A stretch of DNA of 64,000 bases from Streptomyces noursei ATCC 11455 (GTDB taxonomy: Bacteria; Actinomycetota; Actinomycetes; Streptomycetales; Streptomycetaceae): the NCBI RefSeq assembly GCF_001704275.1, contig NZ_CP011533.1, positions 9,052,001-9,116,000 on the forward strand, in the 5' to 3' direction. How positions within the stretch are numbered: position 1 is the stretch's first letter; each line of letters starts with the position of its first letter. The notes under the pieces are model-generated. The model was not told the DNA's origin and searched no databases. It worked only from the letters and a program-made list of their open reading frames with translations. The translations under genes and the position numbers were made by a program. Shown piece after piece: positions 44,936 to 54,737 of the stretch.

Positions 44936-47748
44936 TCAGCCCTCCACGCCGTAGTACTGCGCGAGGAACCCGGTCACCTCCTCCGCGTGCGGCAGCAGCT
45001 CGGGCAGGTGCGCGGACAGGGCGGTGCACACGGCCTCGGCGAGTTCGTCGCGACCGGTGGCCGCGGCCTTGACGTACGGGTCGAGACGGCGGATGAGTTC
45101 GTAGTTGCTCTCCACGTCGAGCTCCCGCATGGTGCGCTCCAGCGGCGGGGCGCCGGCGGGCGGTACGGGCGGCAGGAGCCGGCTGACGAAGGTGACGCGG
45201 TGCATCACCCGCCAGCACGGCGGCTTGCGGTCCGACTGACGGGCCTGGCCCTCGTACCGGGCGGTGCCGGCTTCGTCGCCGTCGATGACGAACCGGATGT
45301 CCTGCCACTCCTGGACGTCGACCGACTCCACCAGCTCGATGTTCTGCCTGACGGGCTTGCCGTCGGGGCCGGCCGCGGTGATCTCCTTGCTGCCCTTGCG
45401 TTCCTGCATCGACCGCCCGCTATTGCGGACGACGGCGAGCCGGGCGAAGGCCAGCAGGGCGCCGGAGGTGCTCAAGGAGCTGGGCGTCGAGCGCCTCCAC
45501 CCGCTTGCCCGCGTCGCGGATGTCGGGGTGCCCGAGGTCGTGCAGACGGACCCGCTCGAAGGCGACCAGGCCCTCGCCGGACTCGGTGACCGTGGCCGAG
45601 TCGTACTGGACGACGCGATCGTCCAGCCGATCGGGCGCGCAGACGGTCTTCTCGCTGTTCCGGTTGACCAGGGTGCTGTAGCCGTCGCCGCGGTCGTAGA
45701 TGCCGAAGAGGCTGTTCCGGGCGCCGGACTCCCGTTGGTAGATGATGAGTTCACCGTCGTTGTCCCGGCTCGCGCCGGAGACGTTCATGTCCTTGCCGGT
45801 GTGGAGGTTGAGCACGTTGTAGAGCATGGAGCCGTTCCAGCTGGAGCCGGGCGGCATCTGGAGGGTCCACAGCGCCGACTTCGCGTCCTGGTCGGCGGTC
45901 CGGATCGGCGGTGGGTAGCTGCCCTGTCCTTGTCCGTCGCCCCGCACCGCGAGGTACTGCGGCTTGCCGTCCCGAGCGTTCTTGAAACGCAGCCGGAACG
46001 CCCAGCCGCCGAGGTCCTGCGACCGCTCGTGGTACGCCTCGCGCAGCCGCTCCGGCTCCGGCACGTCGGCGGTCTGCCGGGCGAGGCCGGCGACCTCGCC
46101 CTCCTTGGCCGCGATGTCCTGGACCAACTGCATTATCCGGCCGTCCAGTTCGCTGATGGTCTCGACGTCGGCGCTGCCGTCCGGCGCGGCGAGCACCGGC
46201 AGTTCGAGCTCGTCGGGGATCTGCGCGCGCCGTCCGTCGCGCCCCACGCCGAAGTCGACCGTGGCGAGATACGCCTCGTCGGTCGCCGTGCCGGTCCGGG
46301 GGTCGGGTGCGGACGCGGCCCCAGATCCGGACCTCGTCCAACTCCGCCCGGGCGCTGCCGAACCACAGGGCCTTGCCCGGCAGCAGCGGGCCGGCGCCGG
46401 CGTAGGCGCCGTCCGCGGTACGGGTGCCGACCTCGGTACCGTCGCGGTAGACGGTCTGGCGGCGCGTGGCGTGCTCGAAGACGCAGGCCCAGTGGTGCCA
46501 GGCGGTGTCGTCGCCCCGTACGTCGGTGTCGAAGTCGTCGTTGGAGAAGGAGAAGGTGAACCGGCTGTCGGCCCGGAAGCCCATGTGCAGGGAGTTGCGT
46601 GGAGTGCCCGTGGCGTCGCCGTGCCCCACGAGATACTCCTCGCGGTCGGTCTCGGTGCGCCGCGCCCAGAACTCGACCGTGAAGTCACGGCCGGCGAGCC
46701 CGGGCCCCTCGGCGACGCGCACATGGGCGTCGCCCTCGCCGAACGCCAGCGCGGTCTCCGCATGGCCTTCGGTGCTCACGACGGGTATCAGGGGCATCCC
46801 GGTGAACGGGCAGGTGCCGGGGGCCGGTTCATAGACCGCGTCCTGGTGGGCCGGGTCCGGACTGGTCCATGCCTGGGTGCCCTGGAGGTTGAACAAGCCG
46901 TCGTGGCCCTGTTCGATGTTGAAGGAGTCGATGCGGCCCGTGGCGTCGTTGTGCGCGAAGACCTGCCAGCGTTGGCGCCCGTGGACGGCGGTGGGCACCA
47001 GCAGGGCGGTGAAGTGCCCACCGGTCAGGTGGCGGACGAAGGACAGTTCCTGTGTGGGCTCGTGGAAGGGGCGGCCTTCCATGTCGGTCGTGCCCAGGCT
47101 GTCCTTGGCCGAGTCCGGCCGGGTCCTGTGCCGGCTGCGACGGTAGCGGGCCTCCAGGACGGGCTTGGGCTCCCCGCCGACGAGCAGGAACCGGTCGCAC
47201 AGGGAGGGTGTCCGCGACCAGCGGCACCTTGGCGCCCGCGCGGTCGGTGACGTAGTCGTCGCGCTCCGGATCGCCGGAGGATCCGCCGCCGGCCAGCTTG
47301 TGGACCGCGTCGAGGTGGTCCGCGCCGATGGACTGGCGCAGCACGACGAGGTGCGTACCGTCCGAGAGGGCGTGGAAGGGTGCGGCGGCCGTGAGCCTCG
47401 CCGTGGTGGATGACCGGGTCCACTTCCTCCTCGTTCAGCCGCTCGCCCGCGGCCGCCTCCGAACGCCGGCCGTTCTTCACCACGGGTAACGAGGTGGCCC
47501 CGGCGACGGCGAACCCGGTGTCCGTGATCTCGGAAGGGAAGCGCAGCGGCAGCGGGTTCTCCGACCAGTAGGCGGCATCCAGTTCGCCCCTTGGCCTCAT
47601 CATGGTGCGCAAGATCGAGAACCGTGTAGACCAGGCGCCGTTGGTCGTCCATCGCGAGGGCCACCGTGGTGCCCTGGTGGCGCACGGTGGTGGCGTGTAC
47701 GTAAGTGCGGTCGCTGTAGACCTTGAGCAGGTGCCGTTCGCCGGACAA
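44936..47748 (-). pseudogene. large LamG/ricin-like multidomain protein gene with five +1 frameshifts
   Basis: From TTG 47748 (AGGAGAG eight bases upstream) the protein can be followed through three frames to YYGVEG at 44936, about 937 codons. Switches lie near 47588, 47392, 47205, 46303 and 45461; each needs removal of one G or C. Reassembled content: N-terminal beta-rich part, laminin-G-like domain (FTVEFWARRTETDREEYL to ALWFGSARAELDEVRIWG), a helical segment, a ricin-like trefoil (LRFKNARDGKPQYLAVRGDG, GSMLYNVLNLHTGKDMNVSG) and a helical C-terminus. No signal peptide is visible. Similar to large binding or toxin-like proteins; exact role unknown. Confidence 0.65.
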
Positions 47749-48219
47749 GGGCAGAACTCTCCTAAGAGAAGGATCATGTGAAGCAGCGAGGAAACCCCCG
47801 CTGACCTGCGCCGCTTCCCCGCAGGCGCAGCGATCGCACGATTTGCCGAAGCGACCGGACCGTCAAGGAAGGTATTGCGCCACCGCCGGGAATCAGATCC
47901 CCTGCGGCGGGCGAGGCGGACGGTGTGCCGCTGGCCGAGCCCGTCCGGTCCCGGCGGCCCGGCGGGCCGTGGGCCGCCGCCGGCCGTTCGGTTGTCAGGT
48001 CGGTTGTCCGGACGCCGCTCGGACGCATTTTCCGCGGACCGAGGCAACGGCCACGCCCCATTTGACGTCTGCATCGGCAGCGCAGCATTCGTCCGCGACG
48101 TGCGTCAGCGGGTGCCGCAGTCAGCCTGCCTGGCTCTTGAGGAAGCACGGCGTACGGCAGATATGGTGAGACGACGACTGCGACGACGTGAAAGTGGCAG
48201 ATCCGGCGGAGGGCAGGCA
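47749..48219. other. intergenic region between divergent genes
   Basis: About 470 bases separating the LamG-type and kinase genes. No recognised gene; a GGAGGG ribosome site for the kinase lies at its right end. Confidence 0.4.
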
Positions 48220-49914
48220 GTGTCGGACGAGGGGCGGCTCATCGCCGGACGCTATCGGCTCATCGAGCGGATCGGCCGTGGCGGCATGGGCACGGTGTGG
48301 CGGGTGCAGGACGAGGTCCTGGGCCGCCAGGTGGCGCTGAAGCGGCTGCACGCGCAACCGCAGATGTCCGACGACGAGCTCGCCACGCTCTACGAGCGGA
48401 TGCGCCGTGAGGCGCGCAGTGCCGCCCGGATCGTGCATCCCAACGTGGTCGTGGTCCACGACGTCGTGGACGACGCGGGCCAACCCTGCATCGTCATGGA
48501 GTATGTGCCGGCCGTCACGCTCAGCGATCTCCTCGGGCGGCACGGAACCATTCCGCCGGCGGAGGCGGCCCGCATCGGGTTGGCCATGGTCGCCGCCCTG
48601 AGGGCCGCGCACGCCGCGGGCGTACTGCATCGCGACGTCAAGCCGGGCAACGTCATGCTCGGTGCCGAGGGCCGGGTGGTGCTCACCGACTTCGGCATCG
48701 CGATGACCGCCGACGCCTCGACCCTGACCAAGACCGGCGAGATGGTGGGGTCCATCCTCTACATGGCGCCGGAACGCATACGCGGGCGGAAGCCCGGACC
48801 GGCTTCGGACCTGTGGGCACTGGGCGCGACGCTGTATCAGGCGGTGGAGGGTCGGCCGCCGTTCCACCGGCCCACCGCGATGGAGGCCGCGTACGCCATC
48901 GCCGTCGACCCGCTGGAGCCCATGAGGCGGGCCGGTCCACTGGAACCGCTCATCTCGGCCTTGCTGTCCAAGGATCCGGACGAACGGCCGTCGGCGGAGC
49001 AGACCGGACGGGCCCTGCGGTCCGCACGATTCGGGGAATCGGCCGCCCCGACCGCACCGTCCGTACCGACCGCGGTGACTGGGCCGACCGTGGCGCCTGG
49101 GACGACCACCGTGACTGGGCCGACGGCCGTGCCTGGGCCGACCACGGTGACCGGGGTGACCGGACCGGCCGTGGCCTCGTCCCCGGATTCCGCTGCGGGC
49201 CCGTCCGTCGGCCAGGACGGCAAGGTCCCGGCTCGGCCCTCGGGCACGGAGGACGAGACGGTGCCGAGCGACCCCGCCCGGATCGATGGCGGCGGGGACC
49301 GGCGGCGGGGCGGCAGACGCCGCGTTCTCGTCACGACCACCGTCACCGTGACGGCAGCGGCCACGGCCATCACGGGTGCGCTCTACGCGACCTCCGACCG
49401 GGGTACTGACACACCCGCCGCCGGCGTCCCGAAGGACCCCTCAGCGGTCGCGTCCTCGTCCGCGCCACCGCCCATGCCCGAAGGTTTCCACCAGGTCAGT
49501 GGGATCGGCGCCGCCTTCCGTGTGCCGGACGACTGGAAGATCATCAAGCAGTCGGGCGAGTCCGTCACCTACGGCGACAAGTCGGGCCGGGCCGGCCTCA
49601 CGGTGGGGATGGTGGAGCCCGCCGGTTCGAACCCCATGCCGCACTTCACGGACATGGAGACCAACACCAAGGTCAACTACCACGTGTACCGGAGGCTGCG
49701 CATGCAGCAGACCGCGTTCCGGGGGCAGCCGGCCGTCGTGTGGGAGTTCACGTTCCAGGGGCGGGCACGCTCGTACCGCGGCATCAAGCTCGGCTTCGGC
49801 CGCGAGGGCGGCCGGGAGTACGACATCTACCTCTCGGCGCCGGAAACCGAGTGGGACACCTACCGCCCCGTCTTCGACAAGGTCACTGACGCATTCGCGC
49901 CGATCGGGCGCTGA
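48220..49914 (+). CDS. membrane Ser/Thr protein kinase (PknB-like catalytic domain)
   Basis: A 564-residue kinase. Catalytic domain about 10-275: GRGGMG loop, Lys41 in VALKRL, HRDVKPGN (Asp139), DFG Asp157, APERIRG and DLWALGATLYQAVEGRPPF. A Thr/Pro/Val-rich linker with repeated TGPT units runs to about 330, a basic stretch precedes a single membrane helix (about 370-388), and about 150 extracellular residues follow (RVPDDWKIIKQSGESVTYG). PASTA repeats are absent. The GTG start has GGAGGG six bases upstream. The extracellular domain is of unknown ligand. Confidence 0.9.
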   Translation: MSDEGRLIAGRYRLIERIGRGGMGTVWRVQDEVLGRQVALKRLHAQPQMSDDELATLYERMRREARSAARIVHPNVVVVHDVVDDAGQPCIVMEYVPAVTLSDLLGRHGTIPPAEAARIGLAMVAALRAAHAAGVLHRDVKPGNVMLGAEGRVVLTDFGIAMTADASTLTKTGEMVGSILYMAPERIRGRKPGPASDLWALGATLYQAVEGRPPFHRPTAMEAAYAIAVDPLEPMRRAGPLEPLISALLSKDPDERPSAEQTGRALRSARFGESAAPTAPSVPTAVTGPTVAPGTTTVTGPTAVPGPTTVTGVTGPAVASSPDSAAGPSVGQDGKVPARPSGTEDETVPSDPARIDGGGDRRRGGRRRVLVTTTVTVTAAATAITGALYATSDRGTDTPAAGVPKDPSAVASSSAPPPMPEGFHQVSGIGAAFRVPDDWKIIKQSGESVTYGDKSGRAGLTVGMVEPAGSNPMPHFTDMETNTKVNYHVYRRLRMQQTAFRGQPAVVWEFTFQGRARSYRGIKLGFGREGGREYDIYLSAPETEWDTYRPVFDKVTDAFAPIGR

Positions 49915-50014
49915 GTCTCTGACGCGGGCGGGGGCACCCTGCGCTCATCGAGGCTGTCGGGCATGAAATTCCGCGCCCGAGTGGGGACGGGAACGGGAGA
50001 TCGTCGGCGGGTCG

Positions 50015-50452
50015 TCAGGTGCTCTCCGCCGCTGGGCGCAAGCGGTCCAGCAGGGCGTAGAGCGTCGTGCTCTCGACGTCGCTCAGGGCGTCGAGGGCGC
50101 CGTGCGTCTCCTGCATCTCCTCGCGCACACGGCGGATGATCTCGCGGCCCGCGTCGGTCGCGACGACGTTCTTCACCCGTCGGTCCGCGGGGTCGGCCGC
50201 ACGGCGGACCAGCGCGCGGGCCTCCAGACGGTCCACGATCCCCGTGACGTTCGACGCGTCGCACGCCAGGACGGCAGCGAGGCCGCGCATCGGCAGCGGG
50301 TCGTCGAGCTGGGCGAGGACCTTGGCCTGGGTGGCGGTGAGGCCGTGGTGGGCCGCGGTGGTCGCGAAGTCACGCCACTGAGCGGTGCCGATGGCGGCGA
50401 GCAGCTCCAGCAGCTGGAGCTTGGTCGGGGCCTGTGGGGCGGTGGCACTCAT
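50015..50452 (-). CDS. MarR-family transcriptional regulator
   Basis: A 145-residue winged-helix repressor: HGLTATQAKVLAQLDDPLPMRGLAAVLACDASNVTGIVDRLEARALVRRAADPADRRVKNVVATDAGREI, the canonical MarR wing with DRR. It is divergent from the MFS gene and should control it; the gap contains TCAAT/ATTGA half sites flanking a promoter. Confidence 0.9.
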   Translation of the reverse strand: MSATAPQAPTKLQLLELLAAIGTAQWRDFATTAAHHGLTATQAKVLAQLDDPLPMRGLAAVLACDASNVTGIVDRLEARALVRRAADPADRRVKNVVATDAGREIIRRVREEMQETHGALDALSDVESTTLYALLDRLRPAAEST

Positions 50453-50484
50453 GGTGGGAGCGTACTCAAGATGCTTCACATCAT

Positions 50485-50525
50485 CAATTGTTTACTTGAC
50501 TGCCTGAACTATTGAGGTCTACCGT
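50485..50525 (+). promoter_or_regulatory. promoter with possible MarR site for the MFS gene
   Basis: TTGACT (50496-50501) with TACCGT (50520-50525) at 18-base spacing points to the MFS gene. TCAAT at about 50484 and ATTGA at about 50511 form an outer inverted repeat over the promoter. Confidence 0.4.
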
Positions 50526-50589
50526 CTACGGAAACGCTTGATGACCTGAAATATCTATGAGCTGAAGCACTGAGAAGGTCCCGCCAGCT

Positions 50590-52689
50590 ATGAGCCACGT
50601 CGTATCCGCCCCCGCCCCCGCCGCCGGGCAGCGGAACGAGACGATCATCGTCTTCGCCCTGAGCCTTGCCGCCATGGTCGTGTCGATGATGCAGACCCTG
50701 CCCGTCCCGATCCTGGGCCTGATCCGAAACGACCTCGGAGCCTCGGCCGCCGATGTCAGCTGGGTGACGACCGCCACCCTGTTGTCCGCCGCCGTCTGCA
50801 CCCCGCTGCTCGGCCGCTTCGGCGATCAGCACGGCAAGAAGCCCACCCTGGTGGCCGTGCTCGTCGTCATGGTCGTCGGCTCCGTCATCGCCGCGGTCGC
50901 GGGCTCGCTGCCGCTGCTGATCCTGGGTCGGGTGCTCCAGGGAGCCGCCACCGCGATCTTCCCACTGGCCCTCTCCGTGCTACGGGAAGAGGTCCGGCCG
51001 CAGAAGCTGCCCGGCGCCATGGCCCTGGTCAGCGGCACCCTCGCGTTCGGCAGCGGGCTCGCGCTCGTCGCCACCGGCCTGCTCACCTCCGGGGCGGACG
51101 CGGACTACCGCAACGCCTTCTGGATGGCCACCGGCTTCGCGGTCCTCGCCCTGCTCGCCGTCGTCTTCCTGGTCCCGGCGACCCGGCACAAGAGCGGCGG
51201 ACGCACGGACTTCCTCGGTGCCCTCACCCTCGGCGCAGCCCTGCTGCTGCTCCTGCTGCCGATCTCCCAGGGGCACGAGTGGGGCTGGGCCTCCGGTCGT
51301 ACGCTGGGCGCCTTCGCCGGCGCGGCCGTCATGATCGCGGTCTGGGTCCTGACCGAGCTCAAGGTCCGCGAACCGCTCGTCGACATGCGGATGTTCATCC
51401 ACCGTCCGGTCCTGATGGCCAACCTCGCGGGCATCCTCGTCGGCTTCGGCATGTTCGCGAACTTCCTCGGTGTCTCCTACCTCGTACAGATGCCCAAGGC
51501 GCTCACCGGCTTCGGCTTCGACGCGTCCATCCTGCGCGCGTCCGTCCAGTTCCTGCTGCCCGGAGCGATCATCTCGCTGCTCGCCTCGCCCGTCGGTGGC
51601 CGGCTCGTCCGCCATCGCGGCCCCCGGCTCGCGCTCGGCATGGCCGCCGTATGCGGAAGCATCGGCTTCGGCTGGCTGGCCCTGGACCACGCCCACACCG
51701 CCTCGGTGATCGGCGCCGGCCTCCTGACCGGTGCGGCCGTCAGCTTCGGCTACGCCGCCATGCCCGCCGTCATCATGGCGAGCGTCCCGCACCACCAAAG
51801 CGGCATCGCCAACGGCATCAACTCGATATCCCGCTCCACCGGCAGCGCGATCGGCAGCGCCATCGTCACCACCATCCTGGCGTCCAGGACGATCGAGCAC
51901 CTGCCGGCGGGCGTTCCGCCACTGCCCGCCGAATCCGGCTTCACCCTCACCTTCGGAATCGGGGCCGTCGCATTCGTGCTGGTCGCGGTGATCAGCTGGC
52001 TCGGCCTGCGCGCACCGCGCGACCCCCGGGCGGCCGAGGCGGATCCGGCACGTGCGAGCAGCTCGTCAACTCCGCATGCGGAAACGGCCGTTGCCGATCG
52101 GGCCGCGGGGTCCGCGGTCCAGGACGATGCCGTCCCGGCCGACGCCGTCCTGGCCGATGCCGTTCCGGCCGGGGCCGGGTTCCACGGCCTGGTTCGGGAC
52201 GCCGCCGGCGAGGTGCTGGGCGGTGCCGCCCTCACCCTCATCGCGCCGGACGGCCAGCAGGTGGGCCGCACGCTCTCCCGCCCCGACGGCCGGTACGCCC
52301 TGCACGCCCCAGCCGGTGGCCCGTATGTCCTGATCGCTGCCGCCGACGGCCACCAGCCGCAGGCCGTCCCCGTCACGGCGGGGGCCACCCCGGTCGCGTA
52401 CGGCATCAGGCTTCCCCGCGCCGCAGGAGCGGCCGGTGCGCAGGTGCGGGGCACCGTGAGTGCCGGAGAGAGCGGCCGTCCGCTGCCCGATGCCCGACTG
52501 ACGTTGGTCGACGCCGCGGGGAACGTCGTGCGCACCACCCTCACCGACGCCGGGGGCTCGTACGCCTTCACCGACGTGACCGCGGGCGACTACTCGCTCA
52601 TCGCCAGCGGCTACCCGCCCGTGGCGTCGCCGCTGGCCGTCGAGGGCCACGGCACGGACGGCTTCGACGTGCACCTGGTGCATCCCTAG
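50590..52689 (+). CDS. MFS (DHA2-type) exporter with C-terminal carboxypeptidase-regulatory-like repeats
   Basis: A 699-residue protein. Residues 1-480 are a 14-helix drug/H+ antiporter (LGRFGDQHGKKPTLV, LGRVLQGAATAIFPLALSVLREEV). An Ala/Asp/Val-rich linker (about 485-530) leads to two carboxypeptidase-regulatory-like beta-sandwich repeats (FHGLVRDAAGEVLGGAALTLI, DGRYALHAPAG; VRGTVSAGESGRPLPDARLTLVD, GGSYAFTDVTAGDYSL). The repeats likely lie in the cytoplasm given an even helix count. MarR-controlled; the fusion is found in some actinobacterial exporters and its purpose is unknown. Confidence 0.85.
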   Translation: MSHVVSAPAPAAGQRNETIIVFALSLAAMVVSMMQTLPVPILGLIRNDLGASAADVSWVTTATLLSAAVCTPLLGRFGDQHGKKPTLVAVLVVMVVGSVIAAVAGSLPLLILGRVLQGAATAIFPLALSVLREEVRPQKLPGAMALVSGTLAFGSGLALVATGLLTSGADADYRNAFWMATGFAVLALLAVVFLVPATRHKSGGRTDFLGALTLGAALLLLLLPISQGHEWGWASGRTLGAFAGAAVMIAVWVLTELKVREPLVDMRMFIHRPVLMANLAGILVGFGMFANFLGVSYLVQMPKALTGFGFDASILRASVQFLLPGAIISLLASPVGGRLVRHRGPRLALGMAAVCGSIGFGWLALDHAHTASVIGAGLLTGAAVSFGYAAMPAVIMASVPHHQSGIANGINSISRSTGSAIGSAIVTTILASRTIEHLPAGVPPLPAESGFTLTFGIGAVAFVLVAVISWLGLRAPRDPRAAEADPARASSSSTPHAETAVADRAAGSAVQDDAVPADAVLADAVPAGAGFHGLVRDAAGEVLGGAALTLIAPDGQQVGRTLSRPDGRYALHAPAGGPYVLIAAADGHQPQAVPVTAGATPVAYGIRLPRAAGAAGAQVRGTVSAGESGRPLPDARLTLVDAAGNVVRTTLTDAGGSYAFTDVTAGDYSLIASGYPPVASPLAVEGHGTDGFDVHLVHP

Positions 52690-52850
52690 GCCGTCTCCGG
52701 GATCACAGGGCAACTCGCCGTACTCGCCGTACCGGTGCGATGCCACCGCCCGCACGCTCGCCCCCGCGTCCCGTCGCCCCACCTGGCGCATACCTACCAA
52801 TACCCACCAATACCTGCTGACAGCCACTGATACGCACAAGGAGCATCCCG

Positions 52851-53978
52851 ATGACCGTCTCCACATCCTCCGCCTCCCGCGCGGCCGAGATACTCTCCCG
52901 GCCGGTCGCGCTGAACGGCCTGACCGTCCCGAACCGCATCGTGATGGCGCCGATGACGCGGACGTTCTCCCCGGGCGGCGTGCCCGGCGATGACGTGCGC
53001 TCGTACTACGCCCGTCGTGCCGCCGCGGGCGTGGGCCTGATCGTCACCGAGGGGACCTACGTCGGCCACGAGTCCGCGGGACAGAGCGACCGGGTGCCCC
53101 GCTTCCACGGTGAGGAGCAGCTGGCGGGGTGGGCGAAGGTCGCCGAGGCCGTGCACGAGGCGGGCGGCACGATCGTGCCGCAGCTGTGGCACATCGGCAT
53201 GGTGCGCAAGCAGGGCGAGCCGCCCTACGCCGACGCCCCTGCCGTCGGCCCCTCCGGCATCCGCGTCGACGGCACCGAGGGCGCCGGCAAGGCGATGACC
53301 CGGGGCGACCTGGACGATGTCGTCGGCGCCTTCGTCGAGGCCGCCGTGGCCGCCGAGCGGATCGGCTTCGACGGCGTCGAACTGCACGGCGCCCACGGCT
53401 ACCTCCTCGACCAGTTCCTGTGGGCCGGCACGAACCGCCGTACCGACGCCTACGGCGGCGATCCGGTGGCCCGTACGAAGTTCGCGGCCGAGATCGTGGC
53501 CGCGGTCCGCGAGAGCGTCTCGGCCGAGTTCCCGGTGATCTTCCGTTACTCGCAGTGGAAGCAGGAGGCATACGACGCGAGGCTCGCCGAGACCCCGGAG
53601 GAGCTGGAGGCGATCCTGGCCCCGCTCGCCGCGGCCGGCGTCGACGCCTTCCACGCCTCCACCCGGCGCTACTGGCTGCCGGAGTTCGACGACTCGGACC
53701 TGAACCTGGCGGGCTGGACCAAGAAGCTCACCGGCAGGCCCACCATCACCGTCGGCTCGGTCGGCCTCGACGGCGACTTCCTCCGTGCGTTCGCAGGTGA
53801 GGGCGCCGCGGTCGGCAGCATCGACAACCTCCTCGACCGCATGGAGCGCGACGAGTTCGACCTGGTCGCCGTCGGCCGCGCCCTGCTCCAGGACCCGGAG
53901 TGGGCGGCGAAGATCCTGGCGGGCCGCTTCGACGAACTGCACCCGTATGACGCGGCGGCGCTGAAGACGCTGAGCTAA
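52851..53978 (+). CDS. Old Yellow Enzyme family ene-reductase
   Basis: A 375-residue NADH:flavin oxidoreductase: NRIVMAPMTRTFSPGG at the FMN site, VPQLWHIG, FDGVELHGAHGYLLDQFLWAGTNRRTDAYGG (conserved His/Asn region), and VAVGRALLQDPEWAAKI at the end. It reduces activated C=C bonds of enones or nitro compounds with NAD(P)H. AAGGAG precedes the ATG. It is separated from the MFS by 160 bases and may share that operon; a terminator follows about 90 bases downstream. Confidence 0.9.
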   Translation: MTVSTSSASRAAEILSRPVALNGLTVPNRIVMAPMTRTFSPGGVPGDDVRSYYARRAAAGVGLIVTEGTYVGHESAGQSDRVPRFHGEEQLAGWAKVAEAVHEAGGTIVPQLWHIGMVRKQGEPPYADAPAVGPSGIRVDGTEGAGKAMTRGDLDDVVGAFVEAAVAAERIGFDGVELHGAHGYLLDQFLWAGTNRRTDAYGGDPVARTKFAAEIVAAVRESVSAEFPVIFRYSQWKQEAYDARLAETPEELEAILAPLAAAGVDAFHASTRRYWLPEFDDSDLNLAGWTKKLTGRPTITVGSVGLDGDFLRAFAGEGAAVGSIDNLLDRMERDEFDLVAVGRALLQDPEWAAKILAGRFDELHPYDAAALKTLS

Positions 53979-54400
53979 GCGCGCCGGCCGGGCCCTCCAC
54001 GGGAGGTGATCCGCGCGAACGCCTTCCGTGGACGACGCCACGGCGGCAGACATGACGGCCGCGCATGACGCAGGGCACCGGTGATCTCACCGGTGCCCTG
54101 CTGTCGTTCCGACGCATGCCGCGACCACGCCCGGCCACGGTGTGTGCCGTCGGGCGACCCGAACCAGGGTCCAAGTCACGTATCGCGGAACCGAGTTCAG
54201 CACCGAAGCGCCGGCCGGGTTCAGGGCGGATCGCGAAATGCCGTCGGAAGCCTGATGTGCCCCGTGCTGCCTCTGGGGCGTCCGAGGCAAGCGGCATTGG
54301 CACGTCATGCCTTCTGGCGCGAGCGTCAGAGCCGGTCACACGCCCGTACGCGAACGAAACGCCACGTGAGAGCGGCGGCAAGAGAAGTGCCGGCGACCAC
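53979..54400. other. intergenic region with terminator
   Basis: Holds the hairpin at 54070-54101. The remaining 300 bases show no recognisable gene; an upstream in-frame extension of the small ORF at 54401 has no coding character. Confidence 0.4.
54070..54101 (+). terminator. terminator of the ene-reductase gene
   Basis: GCAGGGCACCGGTGA (54070-54084) is the reverse complement of TCACCGGTGCCCTGC (54087-54101), a 15-bp near-continuous stem with two central bases. Confidence 0.75.
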
Positions 54401-54574
54401 ATGACCGTCCGGTACCAGGCGGACGATCCGCGGGTGGTCGCCCGTGAGGACGATGTCGGTGGCGGTGGGGCGGTGCTGTTGGCGATGACGGCGGGTGTCG
54501 GGGCCCTGACCTTCCTGCTGCTGCCGGTCATGGCAGCGGTCCAAGCGGTACGCCGGCGGCTTTCTCGACGCTAG
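54401..54574 (+). CDS. 57-residue single-helix membrane protein
   Basis: ATG 54401 opens MTVRYQADDPRVVAREDD, then one hydrophobic helix (AVLLAMTAGVGALTFLLLPVMAAV) and a basic end (RRRLSRR), the orientation of a small inner-membrane protein. The ribosome site is weak. No family recognised; it may be spurious. Confidence 0.4.
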   Translation: MTVRYQADDPRVVAREDDVGGGGAVLLAMTAGVGALTFLLLPVMAAVQAVRRRLSRR

Positions 54575-54737
54575 AGACTGTCCGATGGGTCAAGGCGTCC
54601 GGTGCGGAACTCCAGCCCCGGACACCCTGGCGGCCGCACGCCGTCCGGATCGGCATCCGAACGGCGTGTCACGTCGCTACGGGGCAAAGGCTTCCTGATG
54701 CGGCACTCGTTCTGCGCCTGGCGGGACCCCGTCGGCG

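Noticed and set aside
54065..54400. Longer N-terminal extension of the small membrane ORF at 54401
   Set aside because: It begins inside a terminator hairpin and its translation has no coding character.
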